34,599 bases of DNA, taken from positions 1 through 34,599 of the forward strand of contig JASJBE010000047.1 in NCBI GenBank assembly GCA_030066655.1, in the 5' to 3' direction. Every line of letters starts with the position of its first letter. Positions within the stretch are counted from its first letter, which is position 1. Shown piece by piece: positions 7,704-15,725 of this stretch. The DNA is from Woeseiaceae bacterium. Lineage in GTDB: Bacteria > Pseudomonadota > Gammaproteobacteria > Steroidobacterales > Woeseiaceae. The notes under the pieces are model-generated. The model was given only the letters and a program-made list of their open reading frames with translations, ran no database searches and was not told the DNA's origin. The translations under genes and the position numbers were made by a program.

Positions 7704-9623
7704 GTGATCACGCTGTCCGACTTCTTTGGCGATTCCAGCCCCCTGAAGACGCACCTGCCGGGCTTCCAGCCGCGGGCGGTGCAGGGCTTTATGGCCGACG
7801 CCGTGGCAGAGGCGATCGACGACTCGAGACGCCTGGTCGTCGAGGCCGGCACCGGGACCGGGAAGACCTTCGCCTACCTCGTGCCGGCGCTTTTGAGCGG
7901 CAAGAAAACGATTATTTCGACCGGAACGAAAGCGCTGCAGGACCAGCTGTATCACCGCGACCTGCCGCTGGTCGGCAAAGCCATCGGCCGTCCGGTCACG
8001 ACGGCGCTGCTCAAGGGGCGCGCCAACTACCTGTGTCTGCAACGTCTCGACCAGGTCGACTCGGTGGCGGCATCGCTTAGGCAAGATATTGTCGCCGTCA
8101 ACGAATGGCGCCACCGGACTCGCACCGGCGACCGGGCGGAGCTCGTCGACGTGACTGAGGATTCGTCGGTCTGGCCCATCGTCACATCGACGTCGGACAA
8201 CTGTCTCGGCCAGAAATGCCCGCTCTACAACGACTGTTTCGTCGTCAAGGCGCGCCGCGCGGCGCAGGAAGCCGATCTCGTCGTCGTCAACCATCACCTG
8301 CTGCTGGCCGATCTCGCGATGAAAGAGAGCGGCTTTGTTGAATTCCTGCCCGGTGCCGAGACGGTCATCGTAGACGAAGCACACCAGCTCCCGGACCTCG
8401 CGACGCAGTTCTTCGGCGTGTCGCTCGGTAGTCGCGAGCTCGAGCGCCTTGTCGAAGAGACCCGTGCGGCAGCGTTGGGACACGCGAACAGCGAATTCCT
8501 CGGGCGAATCGACGGCGCGGATACGGCGTTACGAAAACTGCGGGCGGCCGCGCCGAGGGACGAGGGCAGGCACCAGCTCGCCGACGTCGTCTATACGCTA
8601 AGGCCCGCGATGGACGAGCTGACGGACGCGCTGCACGGCCTCGTAGCCGGGCTCGAGGTCTTGGCGGATGCGTCGCCGGAGCTCGAGAAGGCGGCCGAGT
8701 TGAGCATGGCCTACCTCGAGAGGCTCGGCCATCTCGCCAACGAGGACGGGTGGGACGGCCTGCGCTGGCTGCAGGTGAACCCTCGCAGCCTGCGGCTGCA
8801 CCTGACGCCATTGGACGTGTCCGACACGCTGTCCTCGCTGCTGGGCAATGGTTACCAGTCGTGGATTCTGACATCGGCGACGCTCGCCGTCGGGGAAGAC
8901 TTTTCGCACTACCTGTCGCGCATCGGCCTTCAGGATGCGACGGCCCTGTCGTTTCAGAGCCCGTTTCCGATCGCGGACAACAGCCTGTTGTACCTGCCGC
9001 CCGACCTGCCGCAGCCGTCCAGCCGAGACCACACCACGAGCGTCATGGAGACGCTGGCCGACATGCTGAAGCTCGGCGTCGGCGGCGCTTTTTGCCTGTT
9101 CACCAGTCATCGGGCACTGCAGGCAGCCAGGCGCTGGTCACGAACCCACCGTCGGCAGTTCGGCGGCCGCAAGCTGCTCGTCCAGGGCGATGCGCCACGC
9201 GACGACTTGCTGCGGCGCTTCCGCGACGCCGGGGACGCCGTGTTGCTCGGTACCGGCAGTTTCTGGGAAGGCGTCGACGTCCGCGGTCGCGCGCTGTCGA
9301 TGGTCATCATCGACAAGCTGCCGTTCACATCGCCGGCCGATCCGCTGTTGATGGCGCGCCTCGAATACCTGAAGCGGGCCGGCGGTAATGGCTTCATGGA
9401 GCACCAGGTTCCGCAGGCGGTTCTGAGCTTGAAACAGGGCGCCGGTCGACTGCTGCGTGACCAGGAAGACTACGGCGTTGTCGTGTTGTGCGACCCGCGC
9501 CTGACGCAGAAGCGCTACGGCAGCATCTTCCTCGACGCGCTCAAGCCAATGCCGGTCACGGACTCGCTCAAAGACGTGGCGTCCTTTCTCGCGAAACGTG
9601 ACCGCGCCGGAGCGGTTGCGTGA
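7704..9623 (+). CDS. yoaA: ATP-dependent DNA helicase YoaA (DinG/XPD-like family)
   Basis: A superfamily 2 iron-sulfur helicase that unwinds DNA 5' to 3'; YoaA acts in DNA damage tolerance, in E. coli with the HolC subunit. With GTG 7704 as start the product is 639 aa, near the family length; an in-frame TTG at 7686 would add six residues. Visible motifs: Walker A EAGTGTGKT (residues 47-55); four cysteines fitting the [4Fe-4S] cluster (C111, C167, C172, C178); DEAH box at 224-227; and C-terminal helicase motifs including LGTGSFWEGVDVRG and a QGAGRLLRD stretch. The stop overlaps the tsaB start in GTGA, so the two are translationally coupled, a pairing common in gammaproteobacteria. No exonuclease domain is present, which fits YoaA or short DinG. 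Confidence 0.92.
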   Translation: MITLSDFFGDSSPLKTHLPGFQPRAVQGFMADAVAEAIDDSRRLVVEAGTGTGKTFAYLVPALLSGKKTIISTGTKALQDQLYHRDLPLVGKAIGRPVTTALLKGRANYLCLQRLDQVDSVAASLRQDIVAVNEWRHRTRTGDRAELVDVTEDSSVWPIVTSTSDNCLGQKCPLYNDCFVVKARRAAQEADLVVVNHHLLLADLAMKESGFVEFLPGAETVIVDEAHQLPDLATQFFGVSLGSRELERLVEETRAAALGHANSEFLGRIDGADTALRKLRAAAPRDEGRHQLADVVYTLRPAMDELTDALHGLVAGLEVLADASPELEKAAELSMAYLERLGHLANEDGWDGLRWLQVNPRSLRLHLTPLDVSDTLSSLLGNGYQSWILTSATLAVGEDFSHYLSRIGLQDATALSFQSPFPIADNSLLYLPPDLPQPSSRDHTTSVMETLADMLKLGVGGAFCLFTSHRALQAARRWSRTHRRQFGGRKLLVQGDAPRDDLLRRFRDAGDAVLLGTGSFWEGVDVRGRALSMVIIDKLPFTSPADPLLMARLEYLKRAGGNGFMEHQVPQAVLSLKQGAGRLLRDQEDYGVVVLCDPRLTQKRYGSIFLDALKPMPVTDSLKDVASFLAKRDRAGAVA

Positions 9624-10321
9624 ATTTCCTGGCAATTGACACGTCGTCAGTGGCCTGCTCGGTCGCGCTGTCGCTCGCCGATGAGATCGCGGAACGTCAT
9701 ACCGAACTGGCACGAGAACACACGCAGCTGCTGGTGCCGATGATCGAGGAGCTGCTCTCTGAGGGCGACGTTTCGCTTTCGGATCTCGACGCATTCGTGC
9801 TTGGCAATGGCCCGGGGTCTTTCATCGGCATGCGCATCTCGGCATCGCTCGTGCAGGGTATGGCATTCGGCGTGTCTCGGCCGGTCGTGCCGGTCTCCTC
9901 GTTGCTGGCCGTTGCGGAAGCCGCGTTCGCGGATGGCGACTGCGACGAGGTCGTCGTCGCCCAGGATGCGCACATGAACGAGGTGTACCTGGGCCGATTC
10001 GGCAGGGCGGACTCCGGCGAAATCACGGCTCTTGCGCCTGAGACGCTGCATTCGCTGTCAGTGATCGACGGACTGGGTGCGGACGGACTCGGTGCGTCGG
10101 CGCGCCGACTGGCGGCGGGCGCCGGATGGGAGCGGTACCCGGCGCTGTGGACGGCCAATGCCGATGCATTCGCCGAACTCTCGAGTCACAAGGCGCCGCG
10201 TGCACGCCACCTGTTTCCCTGTGCGAAGACGAGCTTTGATGCCGGTCTTGGCATCGATCCGGCCGACATTGAGCCGAGCTACCTGCGCCAGAAAGTGGCG
10301 ACGCCAACGTCCGGACCTTAA
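9620..10321 (+). CDS. tsaB: tRNA threonylcarbamoyladenosine synthesis protein TsaB
   Basis: TsaB is the inactive Gcp-like partner that forms a heterodimer with TsaD. With TsaE it transfers threonylcarbamoyl-AMP to A37 of ANN-decoding tRNAs in the cytoplasm. The 233-aa product has the ASKHA N-terminus (MNFLAIDTSSVACSVAL), an R-E-H-T-Q-L-L segment, and GPGSFIGMRIS, where most homologues have GPGSFTG. GTG 9620 overlaps the yoaA stop by 4 nt. The length matches the family (about 230 aa). The C-terminal half is less conserved, as expected. Confidence 0.93.
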   Translation: MNFLAIDTSSVACSVALSLADEIAERHTELAREHTQLLVPMIEELLSEGDVSLSDLDAFVLGNGPGSFIGMRISASLVQGMAFGVSRPVVPVSSLLAVAEAAFADGDCDEVVVAQDAHMNEVYLGRFGRADSGEITALAPETLHSLSVIDGLGADGLGASARRLAAGAGWERYPALWTANADAFAELSSHKAPRARHLFPCAKTSFDAGLGIDPADIEPSYLRQKVATPTSGP

Positions 10322-10326
10322 CCCTA

Positions 10327-10348
10327 CTGTAATATAGTGCTGATGTAA
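10327..10348 (+). promoter_or_regulatory. Possible PhoB box before phoB
   Basis: In the 65-nt gap before phoB, CTGTAAT (10327-10333) matches the pho-box half site CTGTCAT at 6 of 7 positions and is followed by AT-rich ATAG. The second half site is poor (TGCTGAT or CTGATGT). Autoregulation by PhoB is known for phoBR, but this site is only a partial match. Confidence 0.25.
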
Positions 10349-10386
10349 TCGCGGGATTCGGCGACTATCGCCAAGGCCAGCCACTT

Positions 10387-11079
10387 ATGACATCCAGCAA
10401 AATACTCATTATTGAAGACGAAGCTCCGATTCGGGAGATGATCGCATTCCACCTGTCCCGTGCGGGCTTCGAGACCCTGGAGGCGCCCGACTGTCGCAGT
10501 GCGCGCCAGTTGCTCGCAGACGAACGACCGTCACTGGCGCTGGTCGACTGGATGCTGCCTGACATGAGCGGGCTCGAACTCACGCGTGTGCTGAAGCGCG
10601 ACAGGGACAATGAGGACCTCGCGATCATTATGTTGACCGCCCGAGCCGATGAATACGACAAAGTGGCCGGACTCGAAGGCGGCGCCGACGACTACATCAC
10701 CAAGCCGTTCTCGCCGAGGGAGCTGGTCGCGCGAATCCAGGCCGTGCTGCGACGCTCCGGCGCCGGTGATAACGAGATCATCGAGGCCGGCGTCCTTGAG
10801 CTGGACACGGCGGGCCACCGCGTGACCGCGAATGGCACCGAGATTAAGCTCGGACCGACAGAGTATCGCTTGCTGCATTTCCTGATGACCCACGCTGATC
10901 GCGTCTACAGTCGAACCCAGTTACTCGACCGGGTCTGGGGCGCCAATGTGTACGTCGAGGAGCGAACGGTCGACGTGCACGTCAGGCGATTGCGCAAGGC
11001 GCTGCAAGAGGGCGATGCCGATGAGTACATTCAGACGGTGCGCGGAGCCGGTTATCGATTCTCGGTACGGCACGAGTAG
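10387..11079 (+). CDS. phoB: Phosphate regulon response regulator PhoB
   Basis: An OmpR/PhoB-type transcription factor that activates phosphate-starvation genes after phosphorylation by PhoR. The 230-aa product has an N-terminal receiver domain with acidic pocket E10-D11, phospho-acceptor D54 (in ALVDWMLPD), and the switch Lys in TKPFSPREL. A C-terminal winged-helix DNA-binding domain follows (EYRLLHFLMTH, RTQLLDRVWG, then ERTVDVHVRRLRKAL and YIQTVRGAGYRF). The helix ERTVDVHVRRLRKAL is diagnostic of PhoB within the OmpR group. phoR follows after 24 nt; no pst or phoU genes occur in the window. Confidence 0.95.
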   Translation: MTSSKILIIEDEAPIREMIAFHLSRAGFETLEAPDCRSARQLLADERPSLALVDWMLPDMSGLELTRVLKRDRDNEDLAIIMLTARADEYDKVAGLEGGADDYITKPFSPRELVARIQAVLRRSGAGDNEIIEAGVLELDTAGHRVTANGTEIKLGPTEYRLLHFLMTHADRVYSRTQLLDRVWGANVYVEERTVDVHVRRLRKALQEGDADEYIQTVRGAGYRFSVRHE

Positions 11080-11103
11080 CTAACGCGGCGCGTCCCTACA
11101 GTC

Positions 11104-12414
11104 ATGTCCAAATCTGCTCGAAAACTCCTCGTCGGACTCCTGCTGCTGATGGTGTCGGGTCTCGCGCTGGGTTCGCTTTACGGTGATCCTGTGACCGGTC
11201 TCCTCGTGGCGGCTTTCCTCGCACTGGTCTGGCAGGTCAGACAGTTGCTCGCGTACGACAGAGTAGTGCGAACCGGTGAGCCCGACCATTTCCAGCGCGG
11301 CGACGGAATCTGGCAACAGCTCTACTCACGGTACCGGTTCGAACACCAGAAAAGCGAGGTCTACAAGCGGCGCTACCGCGACCTCTTAGCCGAGATTCGG
11401 AAGTCCACGGACGCGATGCCTGACGCGGCCGTCGTGATCGACAGCGACAACCGGATCGTCACGTCCAACCGCGCTGCCAAGGAGCTTGTCGGGCTGCGCC
11501 CGAAGAAAGACAAGGGTGAGCGCATCGAAGACATTCTTCACCACCGGGATTTCTCCAAGCTCCTGAACGATTCAGACTTCAGCGCGGTCGTGGACCTGCC
11601 GTCGCCCTTGCGGCCCGGCCACTGGCTCAACTGTCGCATCGTGCCCTACGGTGTTGACCAGCGATTGGTCTTGATACGAGACATCACCGATCGGCTAAGG
11701 CTCAATAAGATGCGCCGCGACTTCGTCGCCAATGCGTCCCACGAGTTGCGCTCGCCTCTCACCGTGATCAGCGGTTACCTCGAGGGGCTGACGGACGAAG
11801 ACATCCCGCCCGATCTGCATGTGCCTTTCCACCAGATGCAGTCACAGGCGCGGCGTATGAACCAGGTCATCAACGAACTGCTCGAGCTGTCGCGCGTCGA
11901 GAGCGCAGGACAGGCGAGCTTCGACGACAGTGTCGACGTCGCCGGCTTGATGCACGCGGCCGCCAAGACCTACCGCAGTGAACCCGGCGCACCGAACATC
12001 GTCGTAGACGCGGACCCGACCGTACGACTGCTCGGCAATGCGACACAGATCGAGTCGGTGATCACCAATTTTGTGTCCAACGCCATTCGATACACACCCG
12101 TTGACGGCAAGATCGTTATGCAATGGTCGGCGAAGAAGAATGCGGCCAGGCTCGCGGTCACAGATACCGGCGAGGGAATACCCGCCAAGGATCTTCCGAG
12201 GCTCACCGAACGCTTCTTCCGGGTCGACCGGGGGCGTGCCCGGTCTGACGGCGGCGTAGGCCTCGGGCTCGCGATCGTCAAACACATTCTCAGCCGGCAT
12301 GACACGGAACTGCAGATCGAGAGTACGCCCGGTGTCGGCAGCACGTTCAGCTGCGTATTCGACCAGCACAGACTGGATCGCGTTTCCCAGGCTCAAAGCG
12401 ACGAGGTTGCCTAG
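11104..12414 (+). CDS. phoR: Phosphate regulon sensor histidine kinase PhoR
   Basis: A membrane histidine kinase that phosphorylates PhoB when phosphate is scarce and dephosphorylates it otherwise. The 436 residues hold two closely spaced N-terminal hydrophobic segments (about 8-25 and 30-42), a linker, a PAS domain (around STDAMPDAAVVIDSDNRIV, about 105-200), then the HisKA motif NASHELRSPLTV with H213, an N-box in NFVSNAIRYTP, a G1 box DTGEGIP and a G2 box GVGLGLAIVKHI. There is almost no periplasmic loop, as in other PhoR proteins, so it probably senses through the Pst/PhoU complex rather than phosphate itself. It ends without overlap; a 248-nt gap follows before dsbB. Confidence 0.95.
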   Translation: MSKSARKLLVGLLLLMVSGLALGSLYGDPVTGLLVAAFLALVWQVRQLLAYDRVVRTGEPDHFQRGDGIWQQLYSRYRFEHQKSEVYKRRYRDLLAEIRKSTDAMPDAAVVIDSDNRIVTSNRAAKELVGLRPKKDKGERIEDILHHRDFSKLLNDSDFSAVVDLPSPLRPGHWLNCRIVPYGVDQRLVLIRDITDRLRLNKMRRDFVANASHELRSPLTVISGYLEGLTDEDIPPDLHVPFHQMQSQARRMNQVINELLELSRVESAGQASFDDSVDVAGLMHAAAKTYRSEPGAPNIVVDADPTVRLLGNATQIESVITNFVSNAIRYTPVDGKIVMQWSAKKNAARLAVTDTGEGIPAKDLPRLTERFFRVDRGRARSDGGVGLGLAIVKHILSRHDTELQIESTPGVGSTFSCVFDQHRLDRVSQAQSDEVA

Positions 12415-12433
12415 CCGCGCGGTGAAAAGCTTT

Positions 12434-12453
12434 GCCTCGCACTCGCGTGAGGC
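12434..12453 (+). terminator. Hairpin after phoR
   Basis: GCCTCGC (12434-12440) pairs with GCGAGGC-like GTGAGGC (12447-12453, one G-T pair) around a 6-nt loop. It begins 19 nt after the phoR stop. No T-run follows on the plus strand, so it is a weak terminator at best. The rest of the gap to 12662 holds no convincing gene; TATAGT at 12570-12575 could be a -10 box for dsbB but has no matching -35. Confidence 0.35.
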
Positions 12454-12662
12454 TCATCAACATGCTGCCAGCCGTTGCGCACAGCGTAGCATCAGGACCC
12501 GGCAATCAAGGTTTTCTGAACATTCGTTCCGCTGCGCGGTCTCTGAAGCGAGTGGTGACCCGGTCAGGTATAGTTGCGACCAGGTAATTTGCAGGGCGCA
12601 GGGCAGGGATGTGCGCCATGCACGGACGGACTGATACCACTGCGAGTAAGTTTAGGGACGAT

Positions 12663-13160
12663 ATGAACAGCATCAGCACCAGGACTATCAACGCGGCCGG
12701 CTTCGCAGCCTGTGCGGGACTGATGGCATTCGCGCTGTACGCGGAACACGTTCTCATGCTGATGCCGTGCCCGCTCTGCAGTATCCAGCGGCTTGCGGTC
12801 ATCGTTCTCGGTATTTTCTTCCTGATAGCGGCGCTTCACGCGCCGAAAGGCGCTGGTCGATACGTATACGCCGGTCTCGTCGGTCTTGCCGCGGCCGGGG
12901 GTGCGGGCGTTGCGGGCTGGCATATCTACCTGCAGAATCTGCCGCCCGACGAGGTTCCGGGATGCGGTCCCGGCCTGAATTACATGGTCGAGAACTTCCC
13001 GTTCACGGACGTGTTGAAGATGGTATTCACGGGCTCCGGCGAGTGCGCGGAGATCAGCTGGCAATTCCTGGGGCTGTCGATGCCGTCATGGGTACTGATC
13101 AGCGTTGTCGTCCTCGGCAGCGTCGGTGTCTGGAATAACCTGCGGTCACCCTCAGCCTGA
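12663..13160 (+). CDS. dsbB: Disulfide bond formation protein DsbB
   Basis: An inner-membrane quinone-linked oxidase that regenerates the periplasmic thiol oxidase DsbA. With ATG 12663 the product is 165 aa and has four hydrophobic segments. The redox pairs are visible: C36-P-L-C39 in the first periplasmic loop, and C101 and C128 in the second, matching the spacing of E. coli DsbB. An Arg follows CPLCSIQR, near the quinone site. An in-frame start at 12609 would add 18 polar residues and has no family support; AGGGA lies a few bases before 12663. The gene converges on dapE with 25 nt between stops. DsbA is not in the window. Confidence 0.93.
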   Translation: MNSISTRTINAAGFAACAGLMAFALYAEHVLMLMPCPLCSIQRLAVIVLGIFFLIAALHAPKGAGRYVYAGLVGLAAAGGAGVAGWHIYLQNLPPDEVPGCGPGLNYMVENFPFTDVLKMVFTGSGECAEISWQFLGLSMPSWVLISVVVLGSVGVWNNLRSPSA

Positions 13161-13185
13161 CGGTATCACGCGATTTTCGCCTCGC

Positions 13186-14343
13186 TCATCCAAGCATACG
13201 CTTAAGGATCTTTTCGTACATCGTCGACAGCTGCGGCACGTCCGTGATAGCGATGTGCTCGTTTATCTTGTGAATCGACTTGTTCACCGGACCCAACTCG
13301 ACGACATCGGCGCCCGCCGGTGAAATGAAGCGGCCGTCGGATGTGCCGCCACCCGTCGATTGCTCCGTCTCTATCCCGGTTTCTTCGAGAACCACGGCGC
13401 TGACCGCGTCGATCAGCCGTCCCGGCTTCGTCAGGAACGGTTCGCCGGACAGGTGCCACCTGAGTTCGTAATCGATGTCATGGGCGTCAAGCACCGACTC
13501 GACCTTCTGTTGGAGCGACTCATGCGTCCATTCGGTCGAGTAGCGGAAGTTGAAGCGGGCGTACAGCTCACCCGGGGTCACGTTCGGCGCACCTATACCG
13601 GCCTTGAGTTCCACGAACTGGAAGCTCGTCGGCGGAAAGTAGTCGTTACCCTGGTCCCATTCAATGTCGTAGAGGGCGTGCAGAACGGGAGCGAAACGCT
13701 GGATCGGGTTGTCGGCGCTCTGCGGGTAGGCGACGTGGCCCTGGATGCCATTGACGGTCAGCATGCCGCTCAAGGACCCGCGCCGACCGATGCGTATGAC
13801 ATCGCCCAGCCGTTCGTGGCTGGACGGTTCGCCGAGCACGCACCAGTCGATGGATTCGCCGCGTTCCTTCAGGTGCTCCACGACCTTCAGCGTGCCGTTG
13901 CGTGCCGGTCCTTCCTCGTCGCTCGTAATCAACATCGCAATGCTGCCGTCGTGGTCAGGGCAGGCCGCGACGAAGCGCTCGATCGCCGTCACCATCGCCG
14001 CGATTCCGCTCTTCATGTCGGCGGCCCCGCGGCCGTAGAGCAAGCCATCGATCAGCGTAGGTTCGAACGGATCGGTGTTCCAGCCGGAGAGGTCGCCCGG
14101 CGGGACGACGTCGGTGTGACCCGCGAGGCACAAGACCGGCCCGTCAGTGCCTCTTCGTGCCCACAGGTTGGTCACGTCTTCGAACTGCAGGGTTTCGCAG
14201 GCAAAGCCCATGCGCTCGAGTCGCTCTATCAGCAGCGACTGGCAGCCGGCATCGTCCGGCGTCACCGAGGCGCGTCGAATGAGGTCGCAAAGCAGGTCTG
14301 TGGTTGGATCCTTGAGATCGCTGTTCGCTGTCGATTCCTTCAT
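13186..14343 (-). CDS. dapE: Succinyl-diaminopimelate desuccinylase DapE
   Basis: A zinc amidohydrolase (M20 family) that removes succinate from N-succinyl-LL-diaminopimelate in lysine and peptidoglycan precursor synthesis. Start ATG at 14343 gives 385 aa, close to the usual 375-380, with AAGGA about 14 nt upstream; the longer frame to 14460 adds 39 residues of no family resemblance. Metal and catalytic motifs: AGHTDVVPPGD, YGRGAADMKSG, TSDEEGPARNGT, GEPSS, STGGGTSDGRF, and the late His in NKSIHKINEH. It is the last gene of the map-glnD-dapD-arsC-like operon, and the arsC-like gene directly upstream mirrors the yffB-dapE pair of E. coli. Confidence 0.95.
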   Translation of the reverse strand: MKESTANSDLKDPTTDLLCDLIRRASVTPDDAGCQSLLIERLERMGFACETLQFEDVTNLWARRGTDGPVLCLAGHTDVVPPGDLSGWNTDPFEPTLIDGLLYGRGAADMKSGIAAMVTAIERFVAACPDHDGSIAMLITSDEEGPARNGTLKVVEHLKERGESIDWCVLGEPSSHERLGDVIRIGRRGSLSGMLTVNGIQGHVAYPQSADNPIQRFAPVLHALYDIEWDQGNDYFPPTSFQFVELKAGIGAPNVTPGELYARFNFRYSTEWTHESLQQKVESVLDAHDIDYELRWHLSGEPFLTKPGRLIDAVSAVVLEETGIETEQSTGGGTSDGRFISPAGADVVELGPVNKSIHKINEHIAITDVPQLSTMYEKILKRMLG

Positions 14344-14500
14344 GTCGCCGTTACATTTCCTTTTGTCAGCGTGGTTCGGTCGCGAAACCGGTCGAGCGGC
14401 CGCGCGATTGCGACCGAGACATCGCCGATAGTCTGCCCGACTTCCCGGTTCGGTGTCCAAGCTCTGCGATCACGCACGTCGTGTGACGATCGCGCGGCGC

Positions 14501-14857
14501 TCACGCCTTGCCGTCGAGGAAGTCCGAGAAGCGCTTTTCGGAGAATCCGATCGCGAAGAAACCCTGCGTCTCAAGCACAGGCCTTTTCAGCAGCGTGGGT
14601 TGGTCGAGCAGGGCAGCCATCGCCTTGTCCCGATTCATGTCGTTTCGGTCGACCTCCGGGATCTTACGCCATGACAGGCTGCGACGGTTGAGCAGCTTCT
14701 CCCAGCCGACCTGGTCCCCCCAGCGCTCCAGCATCTGGATGTCGAGGCCGTCGTCGCGCAGGTCGTGAAACCGGTGCTCGAGGTTTCTGTCTTTCAGAAA
14801 TTTGAGTGCCTTGCGGCAAGAGTCGCAGCTCTTGATGCCGTAAACGACCAGGGTCAT
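14501..14857 (-). CDS. ArsC/Spx-family protein (YffB-like reductase)
   Basis: A 118-aa thioredoxin-fold protein of the ArsC/Spx/YffB group. N-terminal VVYGIKSCDSCRKALKFL carries C-D-S-C; the C-terminal part has RPVLE, the hallmark region of the family. Unlike true arsenate reductases it sits next to dapE and dapD with no ars genes, so an arsenic role is unlikely. YffB proteins are small glutathione-dependent thiol reductases of poorly defined substrate. The conserved yffB-dapE neighbourhood hints at a link with diaminopimelate synthesis, but this is unproven. Spacing is about 40 nt on the dapD side and 157 nt to the dapE start. Confidence 0.85.
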   Translation of the reverse strand: MTLVVYGIKSCDSCRKALKFLKDRNLEHRFHDLRDDGLDIQMLERWGDQVGWEKLLNRRSLSWRKIPEVDRNDMNRDKAMAALLDQPTLLKRPVLETQGFFAIGFSEKRFSDFLDGKA

Positions 14858-14897
14858 GGGAGGCGGTCCTCACGGTGTTGCTGTCCAGGACGCTGGA

Positions 14898-15725
14898 TCA
14901 TTGCGCATTCCTCAACAAGTCATTGAGGCTCGTCTTGGCGCGCGTCTTTTCGTCCACTCGCTTGACGATGACCGCGCAATAGAGCGAGTAGCTGCCGTCC
15001 TTTGACGGCAGGCTGCCCGATACGACGACCGAGCCGGCGGGGATTCTGCCGTAACTGATCTCACCGGTTTCGCGGTCGTAGATGCGGGTGCTCTGCCCGA
15101 TATAGACGCCCATCGATATGACGGAGCCCTGTTCGACGACAACGCCTTCGACGACTTCGGAGCGGGCGCCGACGAAACAGTCGTCCTCGATGATCGTGGG
15201 ACCGGCCTGCAGGGGCTCGAGCACACCGCCGATACCGACACCGCCGGACAGGTGGACGTTTCGACCGATCTGGGCGCAACTGCCGACCGTCGCCCACGTA
15301 TCGACCATCGTGCTGCTGTCCACGTACGCACCGATGTTGACGTAGCTCGGCATCAGCACGACGTCGGGCGCAACATAGGCGCCACGGCGAACGATGGCAT
15401 CCGGTACGACGCGCACCTGGTCGCGGACAAAGTCGTCTTTCGAGTAGTTCGCATACTTCATGCCAACCTTGTCGTAGAAGCGTGAATGGCTGCCTTTGAT
15501 GACGTCGTTGTCGTTAAGCCTGAAGCTCAGCAGGACCGCTTTCTTGAGCCATTGATTGACCTGCCATTCGCCGTCCTTCTTCTCCGCGACTCGCGCGCGC
15601 CCCTGGTCGAGATCGTCGATGGCTTCATTCACGATCGCCTCAAGCTCAGTTCTCTCGGCGTCAGACGCCGTCTTGCCGCCCGCATCGAACGCTCTCTCGA
15701 TGATGTCAATCTTGTCTTTATTCAT
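14898..15725 (-). CDS. dapD: Tetrahydrodipicolinate N-succinyltransferase DapD
   Basis: Transfers succinyl from succinyl-CoA to tetrahydrodipicolinate, the first committed step of the succinylase branch of lysine/diaminopimelate synthesis; cytoplasmic trimer. The 275-aa product has an N-terminal helical domain (about 1-100, including [15 protein letters not shown]) and a left-handed beta-helix of hexapeptide repeats (about 105-240: [34 protein letters not shown], then [19 protein letters not shown]). Start ATG 15725 overlaps the glnD stop in ATGA. Its product feeds the pathway that DapE, two genes downstream, completes. Confidence 0.96.
   Translation of the reverse strand: MNKDKIDIIERAFDAGGKTASDAERTELEAIVNEAIDDLDQGRARVAEKKDGEWQVNQWLKKAVLLSFRLNDNDVIKGSHSRFYDKVGMKYANYSKDDFVRDQVRVVPDAIVRRGAYVAPDVVLMPSYVNIGAYVDSSTMVDTWATVGSCAQIGRNVHLSGGVGIGGVLEPLQAGPTIIEDDCFVGARSEVVEGVVVEQGSVISMGVYIGQSTRIYDRETGEISYGRIPAGSVVVSGSLPSKDGSYSLYCAVIVKRVDEKTRAKTSLNDLLRNAQ

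Noticed and set aside
13360-14691. 443-aa plus-strand open frame across dapE and the arsC-like gene
   Set aside because: Both minus-strand genes have all family motifs, so this long frame is a shadow of high GC coding DNA.
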